Shown piece by piece: positions 23,497 through 32,952 of a stretch of DNA of 64,000 nucleotides. The notes beneath the pieces are model-generated. The model was not told the origin of the DNA. It saw only the letters and a program-made list of their open reading frames with translations, and searched no databases. This DNA is from Leeia aquatica. Lineage in GTDB: Bacteria > Pseudomonadota > Gammaproteobacteria > Burkholderiales > Leeiaceae. The stretch lies in contig NZ_JABAIM010000002.1 in NCBI RefSeq assembly GCF_012641365.1, positions 620,001 to 684,000 of the forward strand. Direction: 5' to 3'. Position numbers and translations under genes: made by a program. The number at the start of each line of letters is the position of its first letter. Position 1 is the stretch's first letter.

Positions 23497-26400
23497 ATGC
23501 CCATGGACACCCGCACGACGGAATCACGCAGTCAACGCCTGACCCAAGCCCTGCAGCAACGCCTGCAACACCAGCAACAACGCATCTTCCGCATCACCAC
23601 CGACCCTGCTCAGCGCCACGCGCCTTTCCCCTTGGCCGATATGCAGTATGCCTACTGGGTGGGTCGACAGGACACCTTCTCCCACGCTGGGGCGATCCAG
23701 TTCTATGTACAGCTGCATACCCGTGACTTGGACTTGCCCCGGCTGACGCACGCCTGGAACCGTCTGCTGCAGCGGCACGACATGTTGCGGGCGGTGGTCA
23801 ATGCGGAAGGGGTGCAGCGGGTGCTGCAGGATGCCCCTTGGCAAGACATTGAAACGCGTGATGCCTCCTCCCTGTCTGAAGCCGCCTTGCACGATCATCT
23901 GGCGGCAACACAAAGCCAGCTGCAGGCGGAGTGTGCCTCGCTGGCCAGCTGGCCCCATGCCCGCCTGATCTATGACCAGCTGAACGCAGCTGAAGGTTAT
24001 CTGCACATCAAACTGGACCTGTGGTGCATTGATGGCCGCAGCCTGCATATTGTGTTTGATGAGCTGGCCCAACTCTACCAGCAGCCGGACTGCACACTCC
24101 CCCCGCTGCAGATGCAGTTCCGTGACTACATCATGGCCTTGCAGCAATATGAACAACAGGACGGCTGGCAGCACGCTCTGCAATGGTGGCAGCAACGCAT
24201 GCCCACCCTGCCGTCGGCCCCTGACTTGCCCCGCCACCCGAATGCGGCGCATCGCTCCGAACAATTCATCCGTCTGGAGCACGCACTGGGGGACGCCGCC
24301 AGCCGGCAACTTCAGCAGCTCACCCAGTCACACGGCCTGTCGCTGGCAGGCGTACTGCTGTCGGTCTACGCCCATGTTCTGGCTCACTGGAGCAGCAGCC
24401 GCCACTTCACCTTGAACATTCCCCGCTTCAACCGGCCAGACTGGCATCCGGACATCGGCAACGTGGTCGGGGAGTTTGCCTCGTTCAGCCTGCTGGAAGT
24501 GAACCTGCGCGAGCCGGGCAGCTTTATCCACCACGCCCGCGCCATCCAGCAGCAGCTATGGCAGGATCTGGACCATCAAGCCGTGTCCGGTGTACGACAA
24601 CTGCGCGAACTGGCCCGCGCCCGGCACAGCGGTGAGCTGGCCAGCATGCCGTACGTGTTCACCACCACCCCCGACTTGCGACAAGGGGCACACTACACAC
24701 CCCGCGCCATCAGCAGCGTGTTTGGTGAGGTGCGGCAGATGGTCAGCCGCACGCCTCAGGTGTTGATCGATTGCCAGTACCTGCTCGAAGACGGAAACCT
24801 GCATCTCAACTGGGATGCCATGCCGGGCGCGTTCCCGGATGGCATGCTGGACACCCTGTTTGCTACATTCGTACACCACTTGCAGCAGCTCGCAGCTTCC
24901 CCTGAGCAATGGCATCAGCCTTTGCGTACGCCGCTGCCAGACGATCAGCGCCGATGTCGCCAGCCTACAGCAACGCTGCCCGCTTTCCGTCCCGAGACAG
25001 CCGCACAGGGTTTACAACGCTGGAGCCAACGCACACCTGAAGCATCCGCACTGATCTGCGCTGACGGGCCACACTGGAACTATCGACAGCTTGAGCAGCA
25101 AGTGGCCGCCTGGGTGCGGCAACTGCAGGCACACGGGCTGAGCACCCGCTCACGGGTTGCCTTGCTGCTGCCGCGCGGCTGGCAGCAGACCGTTGCCCTG
25201 CTGGCCTGCCAATGGCTGGGCTGCACCGCCGCACCGCTGGATCACACCCAGCCGACTACCCGGCTACAAGGCATGCTCGATACGCTGGCACCGGACCTGA
25301 TCCTGAGCCTGCCGGGGCAGCACCCTGAGACGCTACCCTGCCCGCTCCTGCTGATGCCGGAACCCTTGTCAGCCCCAGCCACGCAGCCACAAGCGGCAGC
25401 CTGGGACCCGGATCACAACGCCGTCATCATCTTTACCTCGGGCTCGACCGGCACCCCCAAGGGGGTACAACTGCATGCCGCCGCACTGGCCAATGCCTTG
25501 CAATACAGCGCGCAGCGCTTCGGCCTGAACGAGCAGGACGGATTCATCGCCATTACCGCCCTGCACCACGACATGATGCTGTTTGATCAGCTGCTGCCCT
25601 TCCAGCTGGGCGCCCGTCTGGTGCAGCCTCTGGCCGCACAGGCGCTGGACCCGGCGCACTGGCTGCAATTGGTGCAGGAGCACGGCATTACCGTCTGGAA
25701 CAGCGTGCCCCGCTTTCTGGAATGGCTGCTGCAACACAGCCCGGCACTACCGGACTCATTGCGTATCCTGCTGCTCGGGGGCGACTGGCTCTCCCCCGCC
25801 AGGCTGGCACCGCTGCTGGCACAAGGGCGTGCAGTCTACAGCGTGGGCGGCCCAACAGAGACCACACTATGGAATATCGTGCACCCGCTGAGCCCGGACG
25901 ACTGCCTCCGGACCCGCATTCCCTATGGTCGCGCCATTGACCATTGCCAATACCATGTGCTGAACGACTGGCTGGAAGACTGCCCGGATGGGGTCAGCGG
26001 GGAGCTATACTGCAGCGGCCTGAGTCTGGCGCTAGGCTACCTGAATGCCCCCGAGCACAACGCCGCACGCTTCTTGCCCCACCCGCTAACAGGCACCCGC
26101 CTGTACCGCACCGGCGACAAAGGCTACTGCGATGAGCACGGCATCATTCATATTCTGGGCCGCACCGACTTCATGCTCAATGCCGGGGGCCTGCGCATCA
26201 ACCCGCATGAGATCGAGTCCGCACTGCTGCAGCACCCCGCCATCGCCCAGGCGGTGGTACTGGAGCAGCCGGATGCGCAGCAACGGCAGCACATTGTCGC
26301 TGCCGTGCTCTTGCGGCCTGAGCAGAAAGCAGACGAAGCGGACTGGATTGCCCATTGTCGCCAGCAGGTGCCCGCTGCGGCCATTCCGCGCCGTTTCGTG

Positions 26401-29400
26401 GTGCTGACAGAGTGGCCTGTCAACGCCAATGGCAAGCTGGACCGCCAAACCCTGAGCCGTCTCATGCAGACTCAGGCCGTTGTTCAACAGGCCAGCCGCC
26501 CGCTGAGCCCGGAAGAGCAATCGCTAGCCGATATCTGGCAAACCCTGCTCTCACACAGCATCACCCGGCCGGATGCCCACTTCTTTGCCATGGGGGGCGA
26601 TTCCCTGCTGGCCACACGCCTGCTGCTGAGTCTGGAGCAGCATTATGGCTTCCGTCCCCCGCTGGGCATGGTGTTCTCGCACCCGGTACTGCAAGACATG
26701 TGTCAATGGCTCAGCCGCCAGCCCGCCCGGCAGCGCACCCCATGGCCGAGTGCGCACCCTGAAACGCCAGAGCGAGGCTGGGCGGAGGACCGTATCTGGT
26801 TCATGAACCAGCTCTCCCCGGGCCATGCCTTCTTCAACCTCTGCCATCAGCTGACGCTGGATGGCGATCTGAACCCCGAGCGGCTGGCAGAGGCCTTCCG
26901 CCTGCTGGTAGCCCATCACGAGCCGCTGCGTGCCCGTTACCCACGCGGGCTGCAAGGCCGCCGTTACCAGATTCAGCCCGCAACAGCGTTTCCGCTGCCC
27001 TGCACGGATTTGCAACAGCTGGCACCTGAAGCACAAGCCGAGGCCTGCCAGCAAGCACTGGATACTGAGCTCACCTCCGGCTTTGACCTTGAGAACGGCC
27101 CCATCCTGCGCGCCCACTTGCTGCAGCTAGGGCCGCAACGCTGGCAATTGCTTTACAGCCTCCATCACATTGCCTTCGATGGCTGGTCCAGCGAGCTGTT
27201 CGTCAAGGAGCTGTTCCAGCTGTACGGTACGGGCAGTGCTGACAAGATGCCTGTGGTGGCCCGCTATGCCGATTTCACCTTGTGGCAGCAGCAACACTAC
27301 AGCGGCACGACGTTGCAGCACAACCTGGCGCAATGGCAAGCCATCCTGGGCGAGGCCAGCCCGCTGAGCCTGCCGAGCGATCATCCCAGACCGCCCGTGC
27401 AAAGCTTCCGTGGCGCGAGCCTGCACCACTGGCTGGACGCAGAGCAGACTACCGCTGTGCAGCAACTGGCCCAGACTGAGGGCGTCACCCCGTTCATGGT
27501 CCTGCTCGCGGCCATGCAGCTGACGCTGGGTCGTCTGGCCGGGCAAGATGATTTCATCATGGGCAGCGTGCTCTCAGGCCGCGATCATGCCGCCACCCAG
27601 AACATGATTGGCTTGTTCATCAACCCGGTTCCCCTGCGCGCCCGCCTGCAGCCTGACCACACCTTCCGGCAATTGCTGCTGCAGACGCGCGAGGCTTTCC
27701 TTGCCTCCGAAGCGCATCAGCATGTTCCCCTGCAGGCACTGGTTCAACAACAGGACCGGGCACCGGACCTGAGCCGGAATCCCTTATACCAGGTGTCCTT
27801 TACCTATCAGGCGGCCGGGCTGGTGCAGGGAGACTGGCACGGTTTGCAAATTCGCAGTCATCCGGTGGCCTCTACCGCCACCCATATGGACCTGGAAATT
27901 CTGGCCTTGCCAGACCAGGAGCGACTGCTGGTGGTCTGGCAATACGCCGCAGATTTGTTCAGCCCTGCCCGTATCGAGCAGTGGCAGCAGGCCTTCACCC
28001 ATGTATTGCAGGCTGCACTGGATACTCCCGATGCCGCACTGGACCGCCTGCCACTGGCACCGCTGGCCAATCGTCTGGCGTGGTCGCGCTTCGATGGCGG
28101 CCCTGCGCTGCCAGGTCTGGATCCTTGGCCGAAGCTGGCGGAGCATGCGGCACAACAGCCAGAAGCCCTTGCCCTGTTTGACGATCACGGCGCACGCTGG
28201 AGCTGGCAACAGCTCATGACCCGCGCCGAGCATCGCGCCGGGCAACTGCTGCAACAGTACCCGCAGGCGCAGCTCATTGCCGTGCGCCTGCACCCCGGCG
28301 TTGACTATGCCTGCACCATTCTGGCCATCCTGCGACTGGGGCTGACCTGGCTACCGATAGACCCGCAACGGCCCATCGCCGCAGTACAAGGCATGCTGCA
28401 ACGGGCCGAGGTCGACCTGCTGGTCAGCACCCACAGCCTGTGGCCAACCACAGAGGCCACCACGCCATGCTGGCTGCTGGATCAGCACACACCCGCCTCA
28501 CAGGCGCTGCCCCCTTATCAGGCTGCGCCGGGGCATCGCCTGGCGTGGGTTCAGCACACTTCCGGCTCCAGCGGTCAACCCAAGGCGGTGGCACTCAGCT
28601 ACGACAATCTGCGCCACCGTCTGGCTTGGGGACAGACCACGGCCCCACTGCGCGCAGGCGCGATCGCCTGCCTGAAAACCTCCCCCGCATTCGTAGATGC
28701 CATGGGTGAGCTGCTGGATAGTCTGTTGGCGGGCATGTCCATCCTGATCCCGGACCCGGACGCGGCGCGCAGCCCGTATCAATTGCATACCCTGTTGCAA
28801 CGACATCAGATTGATCGGCTGGTACTGACCCCGACCCTGGCCACCGCCCTGCTGGCCCAAGCCGGAACCGCAGGCTTGCCAGTGCGGGTGCTGGTGCTCG
28901 GTGGCGAGAAAGTGCAGCGTGATCTGGCGCAGCAACTGCTTGCCGCCCTGCCGGAGGACAGCCATCTCCTCAACTATTATGGCTGCACGGAGGTCAGTTC
29001 GGACGCGGCCTGGTCCCGCATCACCACCCCACTGCCGGATGAGGCCATCCTGCCTGCGGGTGAACCCGTGCCGGGTTGCACCCTATGGCTACTCGACGCG
29101 CATGGCGCGCCTGTGGCCCCTGGCCAGCCCGGCCACATCCACGTCAGCGGAGTGAATCTGGCCGGAGGCTACCTGAATGAGCCTGAGCTGACTGCCGCGG
29201 CCTTTCATGACTGGACGCACCCGGACGGTCACGTCATCAGGCTGTATGCCACTGGTGATATCGGTCGACGGCGGGGGCAGCAACTCAGTGTCCTGGGCCG
29301 GCAGGACCAGCAGATCAAGCTGCGTGGCATGCGGGTGGAGTCCGGCGAGCTGGAAGTCGCACTGCGCAGCCACCCGGCCGTCAAGGATGCGGTTATCCAG

Positions 29401-29934
29401 TTGCAGGTCACGCCACAGGGGGAGAATCTGGTCGCCCATATTCTGCTGCAACAAGGGCAAACAGTACGCTGTGCAGACCTGCGTGAACATCTGGCCCGCC
29501 AGCTGAGCGCCAGCCTGTTGCCCACCCACTGGAGCCTGGCCGAGGAATGGCCGCTCACGGCAACCGGCAAGGTGGATCGCCGGCGCCTGCCGCAGGAAGG
29601 CTTGCTGACCAGCAATCACGATCGCCAGCATACCCCGCCCCGTACCGACAGTGAACGGGCCTTGCTGCAGCTGTGGCAAGCCTTGCTGGGCCCAGCCCCG
29701 ATCGGCATCGACGACAATTTCTTTGAAGCGGGGGGCAACTCCCTGCTGCTGGCGCAACTGCACCAACAGGTCTGCAGCCGCTGGCAATGTGAACTGCCGC
29801 TGACCCAGCTGTTCCAGCAGCCCAGCATCCGGGCGTTGGCCTCCCTGCTGGATAAAGGGCACAACCAGCCCCACCGGCAAGCCACGCGTGACCGCGCTGC
29901 TGCCCGGCTGGCAGCGCGCCGGAGGTCGGTATGA
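23497..29934 (+). CDS. NRPS-B: Cy-A-T-C-A(beta-Ala)-T bimodular synthetase
   Basis: A 2145-residue enzyme. A heterocyclisation domain comes first: Cy1 FPLADMQYAYWVGRQ at 43, catalytic D174/D179 in DLWCIDG, Cy7 TPQVLID at 419 and LNWD. Adenylation domain 1 (about 500-990) has FTSGSTG near 646; its code reads about D-M-F-N-L-G-V-L-W-K, nearest to Cys but not canonical. Carrier 1 is S1036 (GGDSL). A condensation domain follows with H1223-H-IAF-D1228-G. Adenylation 2 has V1733-D1734 where D235 normally lies and code V-D-G-V-V-G-Y-S-D-K, close to beta-alanine. Carrier 2 is S2082 (GGNSL). It overlaps PKS-B by 4 bp. No methylation, oxidation or epimerisation domain is present. Confidence 0.9.
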   Translation: MPMDTRTTESRSQRLTQALQQRLQHQQQRIFRITTDPAQRHAPFPLADMQYAYWVGRQDTFSHAGAIQFYVQLHTRDLDLPRLTHAWNRLLQRHDMLRAVVNAEGVQRVLQDAPWQDIETRDASSLSEAALHDHLAATQSQLQAECASLASWPHARLIYDQLNAAEGYLHIKLDLWCIDGRSLHIVFDELAQLYQQPDCTLPPLQMQFRDYIMALQQYEQQDGWQHALQWWQQRMPTLPSAPDLPRHPNAAHRSEQFIRLEHALGDAASRQLQQLTQSHGLSLAGVLLSVYAHVLAHWSSSRHFTLNIPRFNRPDWHPDIGNVVGEFASFSLLEVNLREPGSFIHHARAIQQQLWQDLDHQAVSGVRQLRELARARHSGELASMPYVFTTTPDLRQGAHYTPRAISSVFGEVRQMVSRTPQVLIDCQYLLEDGNLHLNWDAMPGAFPDGMLDTLFATFVHHLQQLAASPEQWHQPLRTPLPDDQRRCRQPTATLPAFRPETAAQGLQRWSQRTPEASALICADGPHWNYRQLEQQVAAWVRQLQAHGLSTRSRVALLLPRGWQQTVALLACQWLGCTAAPLDHTQPTTRLQGMLDTLAPDLILSLPGQHPETLPCPLLLMPEPLSAPATQPQAAAWDPDHNAVIIFTSGSTGTPKGVQLHAAALANALQYSAQRFGLNEQDGFIAITALHHDMMLFDQLLPFQLGARLVQPLAAQALDPAHWLQLVQEHGITVWNSVPRFLEWLLQHSPALPDSLRILLLGGDWLSPARLAPLLAQGRAVYSVGGPTETTLWNIVHPLSPDDCLRTRIPYGRAIDHCQYHVLNDWLEDCPDGVSGELYCSGLSLALGYLNAPEHNAARFLPHPLTGTRLYRTGDKGYCDEHGIIHILGRTDFMLNAGGLRINPHEIESALLQHPAIAQAVVLEQPDAQQRQHIVAAVLLRPEQKADEADWIAHCRQQVPAAAIPRRFVVLTEWPVNANGKLDRQTLSRLMQTQAVVQQASRPLSPEEQSLADIWQTLLSHSITRPDAHFFAMGGDSLLATRLLLSLEQHYGFRPPLGMVFSHPVLQDMCQWLSRQPARQRTPWPSAHPETPERGWAEDRIWFMNQLSPGHAFFNLCHQLTLDGDLNPERLAEAFRLLVAHHEPLRARYPRGLQGRRYQIQPATAFPLPCTDLQQLAPEAQAEACQQALDTELTSGFDLENGPILRAHLLQLGPQRWQLLYSLHHIAFDGWSSELFVKELFQLYGTGSADKMPVVARYADFTLWQQQHYSGTTLQHNLAQWQAILGEASPLSLPSDHPRPPVQSFRGASLHHWLDAEQTTAVQQLAQTEGVTPFMVLLAAMQLTLGRLAGQDDFIMGSVLSGRDHAATQNMIGLFINPVPLRARLQPDHTFRQLLLQTREAFLASEAHQHVPLQALVQQQDRAPDLSRNPLYQVSFTYQAAGLVQGDWHGLQIRSHPVASTATHMDLEILALPDQERLLVVWQYAADLFSPARIEQWQQAFTHVLQAALDTPDAALDRLPLAPLANRLAWSRFDGGPALPGLDPWPKLAEHAAQQPEALALFDDHGARWSWQQLMTRAEHRAGQLLQQYPQAQLIAVRLHPGVDYACTILAILRLGLTWLPIDPQRPIAAVQGMLQRAEVDLLVSTHSLWPTTEATTPCWLLDQHTPASQALPPYQAAPGHRLAWVQHTSGSSGQPKAVALSYDNLRHRLAWGQTTAPLRAGAIACLKTSPAFVDAMGELLDSLLAGMSILIPDPDAARSPYQLHTLLQRHQIDRLVLTPTLATALLAQAGTAGLPVRVLVLGGEKVQRDLAQQLLAALPEDSHLLNYYGCTEVSSDAAWSRITTPLPDEAILPAGEPVPGCTLWLLDAHGAPVAPGQPGHIHVSGVNLAGGYLNEPELTAAAFHDWTHPDGHVIRLYATGDIGRRRGQQLSVLGRQDQQIKLRGMRVESGELEVALRSHPAVKDAVIQLQVTPQGENLVAHILLQQGQTVRCADLREHLARQLSASLLPTHWSLAEEWPLTATGKVDRRRLPQEGLLTSNHDRQHTPPRTDSERALLQLWQALLGPAPIGIDDNFFEAGGNSLLLAQLHQQVCSRWQCELPLTQLFQQPSIRALASLLDKGHNQPHRQATRDRAAARLAARRRSV

Positions 29935-32900
29935 ACCAACGGATTGCCATTGTAGGCTGCGCGGGGCGCTTTCCCGGTGCCGAATCGGTCGCTGAGTTGT
30001 GGCAGTTGCTGCTGGCGGGAACAGAAGCCTATCAGCTGCTGGACCCGGCGCAACTGGCCCAGTCAGCCCATCATCAGTTGAGTCAGCAAGCAGGCTATGT
30101 CGCACTGGCGCGCCCACTGGCTGACCATGACTGCTTTGATGCCCGCTTCTTCGGCTATGCCCCGCGTGAGGCGGCCCTGATTGACCCGCAGCAGCGCGTC
30201 TTGCTGGAGTGTGCCTGGCAGGTATTCGAAGATGCCGCCATTCCACCGGGGGATCAGGATGGGCGCCGGACCAGTGTCCTGGCCAGCGTGGGGGCAAACG
30301 CCTACCTGCCGCTGCATGCCCTGCCCGCCGTCTGGCGCGGCGAGGCCGACCTGCTGGAGTGCACGCTGGGCAATGACAAGGACTACGCCGCCAGCCGTGT
30401 AGCCTACAAGCTGGACCTGACTGGCTCGGCACTGACGGTGCAAACTGCCTGCTCCTCGTCGCTGGTCGCCGTTCACTTGGGCGTGCAACAGCTGCTGGCG
30501 TTTGAAGCCGACCGCGCACTGATTCTCGCTGCCTCGATCAGCCTGCCCGCAGACCTGGGCTACCTGCCCGAAACGGGGGGCATCCGCTCGCACGATGGCC
30601 ATTGCCGCCCCTTCGACGCAGCCACCAGCGGCACCGTGTTCGGATCCGGTGTGGCCGGGGTCATGCTGAAACGGCTGGACGATGCCCTGACGGACGGGGA
30701 CCGCATTCTGGCCGTGATCGAAGGGAGTGCCATCAATAATGATGGTCATCAACGGGTCGGCTTCACCGCCCCCGGCCTGAACGGGCAGGTGGCCGTCATC
30801 AGCGAGGCGCTGCAAGTGGCCGGACGACAGGCGGACGAGCTGGCCTATGTCGAATGCCACGGCACCGGCACCCACATGGGCGACCCGGTCGAGATCGAGG
30901 CCTTGCATCAGGCCTTGCAAGACAATGCGGACCACGCACTGGCGACCGCCTCCTGCGGCATTGGCTCCATCAAGAGCAATATCGGGCATCTGGATGTGGC
31001 AGCCGGGCTAAGCGGCCTGATCAAGACCGCACTCAGCCTTCATCACGGCCAGATCCCGGCCACCCTGCATTACCAGCGCCCCAATCCGGCGCTACGGCTG
31101 GCACACACCCCGTTCCATGTCATTCATGAGTCTACGGTCTGGCCTAAGGATCGTCCGTGGGTGGCCGGGGTCAGTTCCTTCGGCTTCGGCGGGACCAATG
31201 CCCACGCCATCCTGTCTGCGCCACCAGACACACCGGTGCCAGGCCCGACTCGTAGCTGGCACTGCCTGCCCCTCAGCGCCGCCACCCCAGAGGCGCTGCA
31301 ACAGCGCGCCACCGCGCTGGCGCACTGGCTGTCGCAACACCCGGCAACCTCACTCGATGATGTGGCCTGGACGCTGCAAACCGGGCGCAAAGCCCTGCCT
31401 CATCGCAGGGTTTGCGTGGTAGACAGCACATCCAGCGCCCTTCAGCAACTCAGTACGCTGCCGACCACCCCGGTCACGCGCGTGACGCAGCTGCGCTGGC
31501 TGTTCCCCGGCCAAGGGGCACACTATGCGGGGATGGCCGCCCCGCTCTATCAGCAAGAGCCCTTGTTTCGCGAACGGCTCGAGCGCTGGCTGGCACGCCT
31601 GGTCCAAGCCGGAGCCGACCCGGCTATCCGTGCCGTGCTGCTGACCCCCTCGGAGGCGGAGGCAGATACCGGGCTGGTGCAGCCAGCGCTGTTCGCACTG
31701 GAAGTCAGCCTGGCCGAAACCCTGATGGCGCTGGGCCTGCAACCCGACGAGTTGCTGGGGCACAGTCTGGGGGAACTCAGCGCCGCAACCGTAGCCGGGG
31801 TGTTTCAGCCCGATGATGCTGCTCGCCTGCTGGTCGCGCGCAGCCAGTGGATGGCCGCCTTGCCCACGGGCGGCATGGCGCTGCTGCTGGCGACAGCGGC
31901 AGACGTCGAGCGCGAGCTGGCCGCCCATGGCTCATTGGCGCTCGCGCTGGTCAATGGCCCGCAATGCTGCGTGGCTGCAGGGCCGAATGTCGCGCTGGAG
32001 GCCCTGCTGGCCTCATCAGCTGCCCAACGCTGGCAGGCGCGGCGCTTGCGCACGTCTCATGCCTTCCACAGTCCGATGCTGGACCCCATGCTGGCGCGTT
32101 ATCAGGATTTGCTCAGTCAGCTACACCTGTCAGCCCCAACCTTGCCCTTGCGCTCCGGTACGCATGGTCAGCTGCTGTCCGCCGAAGAGGCGTGCTCCGC
32201 AGACTACTGGGTACGGCAACTACGCCACACCGTGCGCTTTGACCTGGCGCTCGCCCATGCCTCGCCAGATGGCATGGACCTGGAAATCGGCCCGCCGGGC
32301 GGCCTGCTGGAGTTTGCCCGTCAGTCGCAGTCCTCGCCCCGGCCCGGTGTCAGCCTGTGCCCACCGCGCCAGTTGGCAGGGCATGCGGCGGAGCGCATCT
32401 GGCCGTGGGCGATAGGCCTGCTGTGGCAACATGGTGTGGCCATCAACTGGCCCGCCTGGCAGCACGCCTGGCTGCCGCGCAAAAAGTGTGCCTTGCCTGG
32501 CTACCCATTTGCCCGTCAGCGCCATTGGCTGCCCGCCGTGCTGCCTATCGCCCCGCCTGAGGGCGTACAAGCCAGCCCGGCCACGCCCCCGGCTCAACCA
32601 CGGGACATAGCCTCAGGCGATGTAGCGCCCACGGCCGCGCTGACCGACGAAAACCGCATGCTGGCGCTATGGCGCGCCGTACTGCATCTGGACGCCATCC
32701 AGCTGACCGATGATTTCTTTGCGCTGGGGGGAAATTCCATCCAGGCACTGCGCCTGTGCCAGCTGGCACGCGAACAGGGCTGGTCGCTGACCCCGCAGCA
32801 GGTATTCCAGCTACGCACGCCTGCCGCACTGGCTGCGGTACTGACACCCCCCGTGCAGACCTCGCCTTCGTTGCCTTCCCTCACCTTCAGTGAAGTGGAT

Positions 32901-32951
32901 GAAGACGACCTGGCTTTGCTGCTGAATCAACTGACAGAAGAGACCCCATGA
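29931..32951 (+). CDS. PKS-B: KS-AT-ACP polyketide synthase module
   Basis: A 1006-residue type I module. The KS has C174 in QTACSSSLVAV and the two histidines in ECHGTGTHMGDP and KSNIGHLDVAAG. The AT has S612 in LGHSLGE and the HAFH motif at 710, which points to malonyl-CoA. The ACP has S936 in LGGNSIQ. The stretch between AT and ACP (about 860-900) is too short for a ketoreductase or dehydratase, so the beta-keto group should remain. It follows NRPS-B with an ATGA overlap and should extend the beta-alanyl chain by two carbons. Confidence 0.92.
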   Translation: MNQRIAIVGCAGRFPGAESVAELWQLLLAGTEAYQLLDPAQLAQSAHHQLSQQAGYVALARPLADHDCFDARFFGYAPREAALIDPQQRVLLECAWQVFEDAAIPPGDQDGRRTSVLASVGANAYLPLHALPAVWRGEADLLECTLGNDKDYAASRVAYKLDLTGSALTVQTACSSSLVAVHLGVQQLLAFEADRALILAASISLPADLGYLPETGGIRSHDGHCRPFDAATSGTVFGSGVAGVMLKRLDDALTDGDRILAVIEGSAINNDGHQRVGFTAPGLNGQVAVISEALQVAGRQADELAYVECHGTGTHMGDPVEIEALHQALQDNADHALATASCGIGSIKSNIGHLDVAAGLSGLIKTALSLHHGQIPATLHYQRPNPALRLAHTPFHVIHESTVWPKDRPWVAGVSSFGFGGTNAHAILSAPPDTPVPGPTRSWHCLPLSAATPEALQQRATALAHWLSQHPATSLDDVAWTLQTGRKALPHRRVCVVDSTSSALQQLSTLPTTPVTRVTQLRWLFPGQGAHYAGMAAPLYQQEPLFRERLERWLARLVQAGADPAIRAVLLTPSEAEADTGLVQPALFALEVSLAETLMALGLQPDELLGHSLGELSAATVAGVFQPDDAARLLVARSQWMAALPTGGMALLLATAADVERELAAHGSLALALVNGPQCCVAAGPNVALEALLASSAAQRWQARRLRTSHAFHSPMLDPMLARYQDLLSQLHLSAPTLPLRSGTHGQLLSAEEACSADYWVRQLRHTVRFDLALAHASPDGMDLEIGPPGGLLEFARQSQSSPRPGVSLCPPRQLAGHAAERIWPWAIGLLWQHGVAINWPAWQHAWLPRKKCALPGYPFARQRHWLPAVLPIAPPEGVQASPATPPAQPRDIASGDVAPTAALTDENRMLALWRAVLHLDAIQLTDDFFALGGNSIQALRLCQLAREQGWSLTPQQVFQLRTPAALAAVLTPPVQTSPSLPSLTFSEVDEDDLALLLNQLTEETP

Positions 32952-32952
32952 C

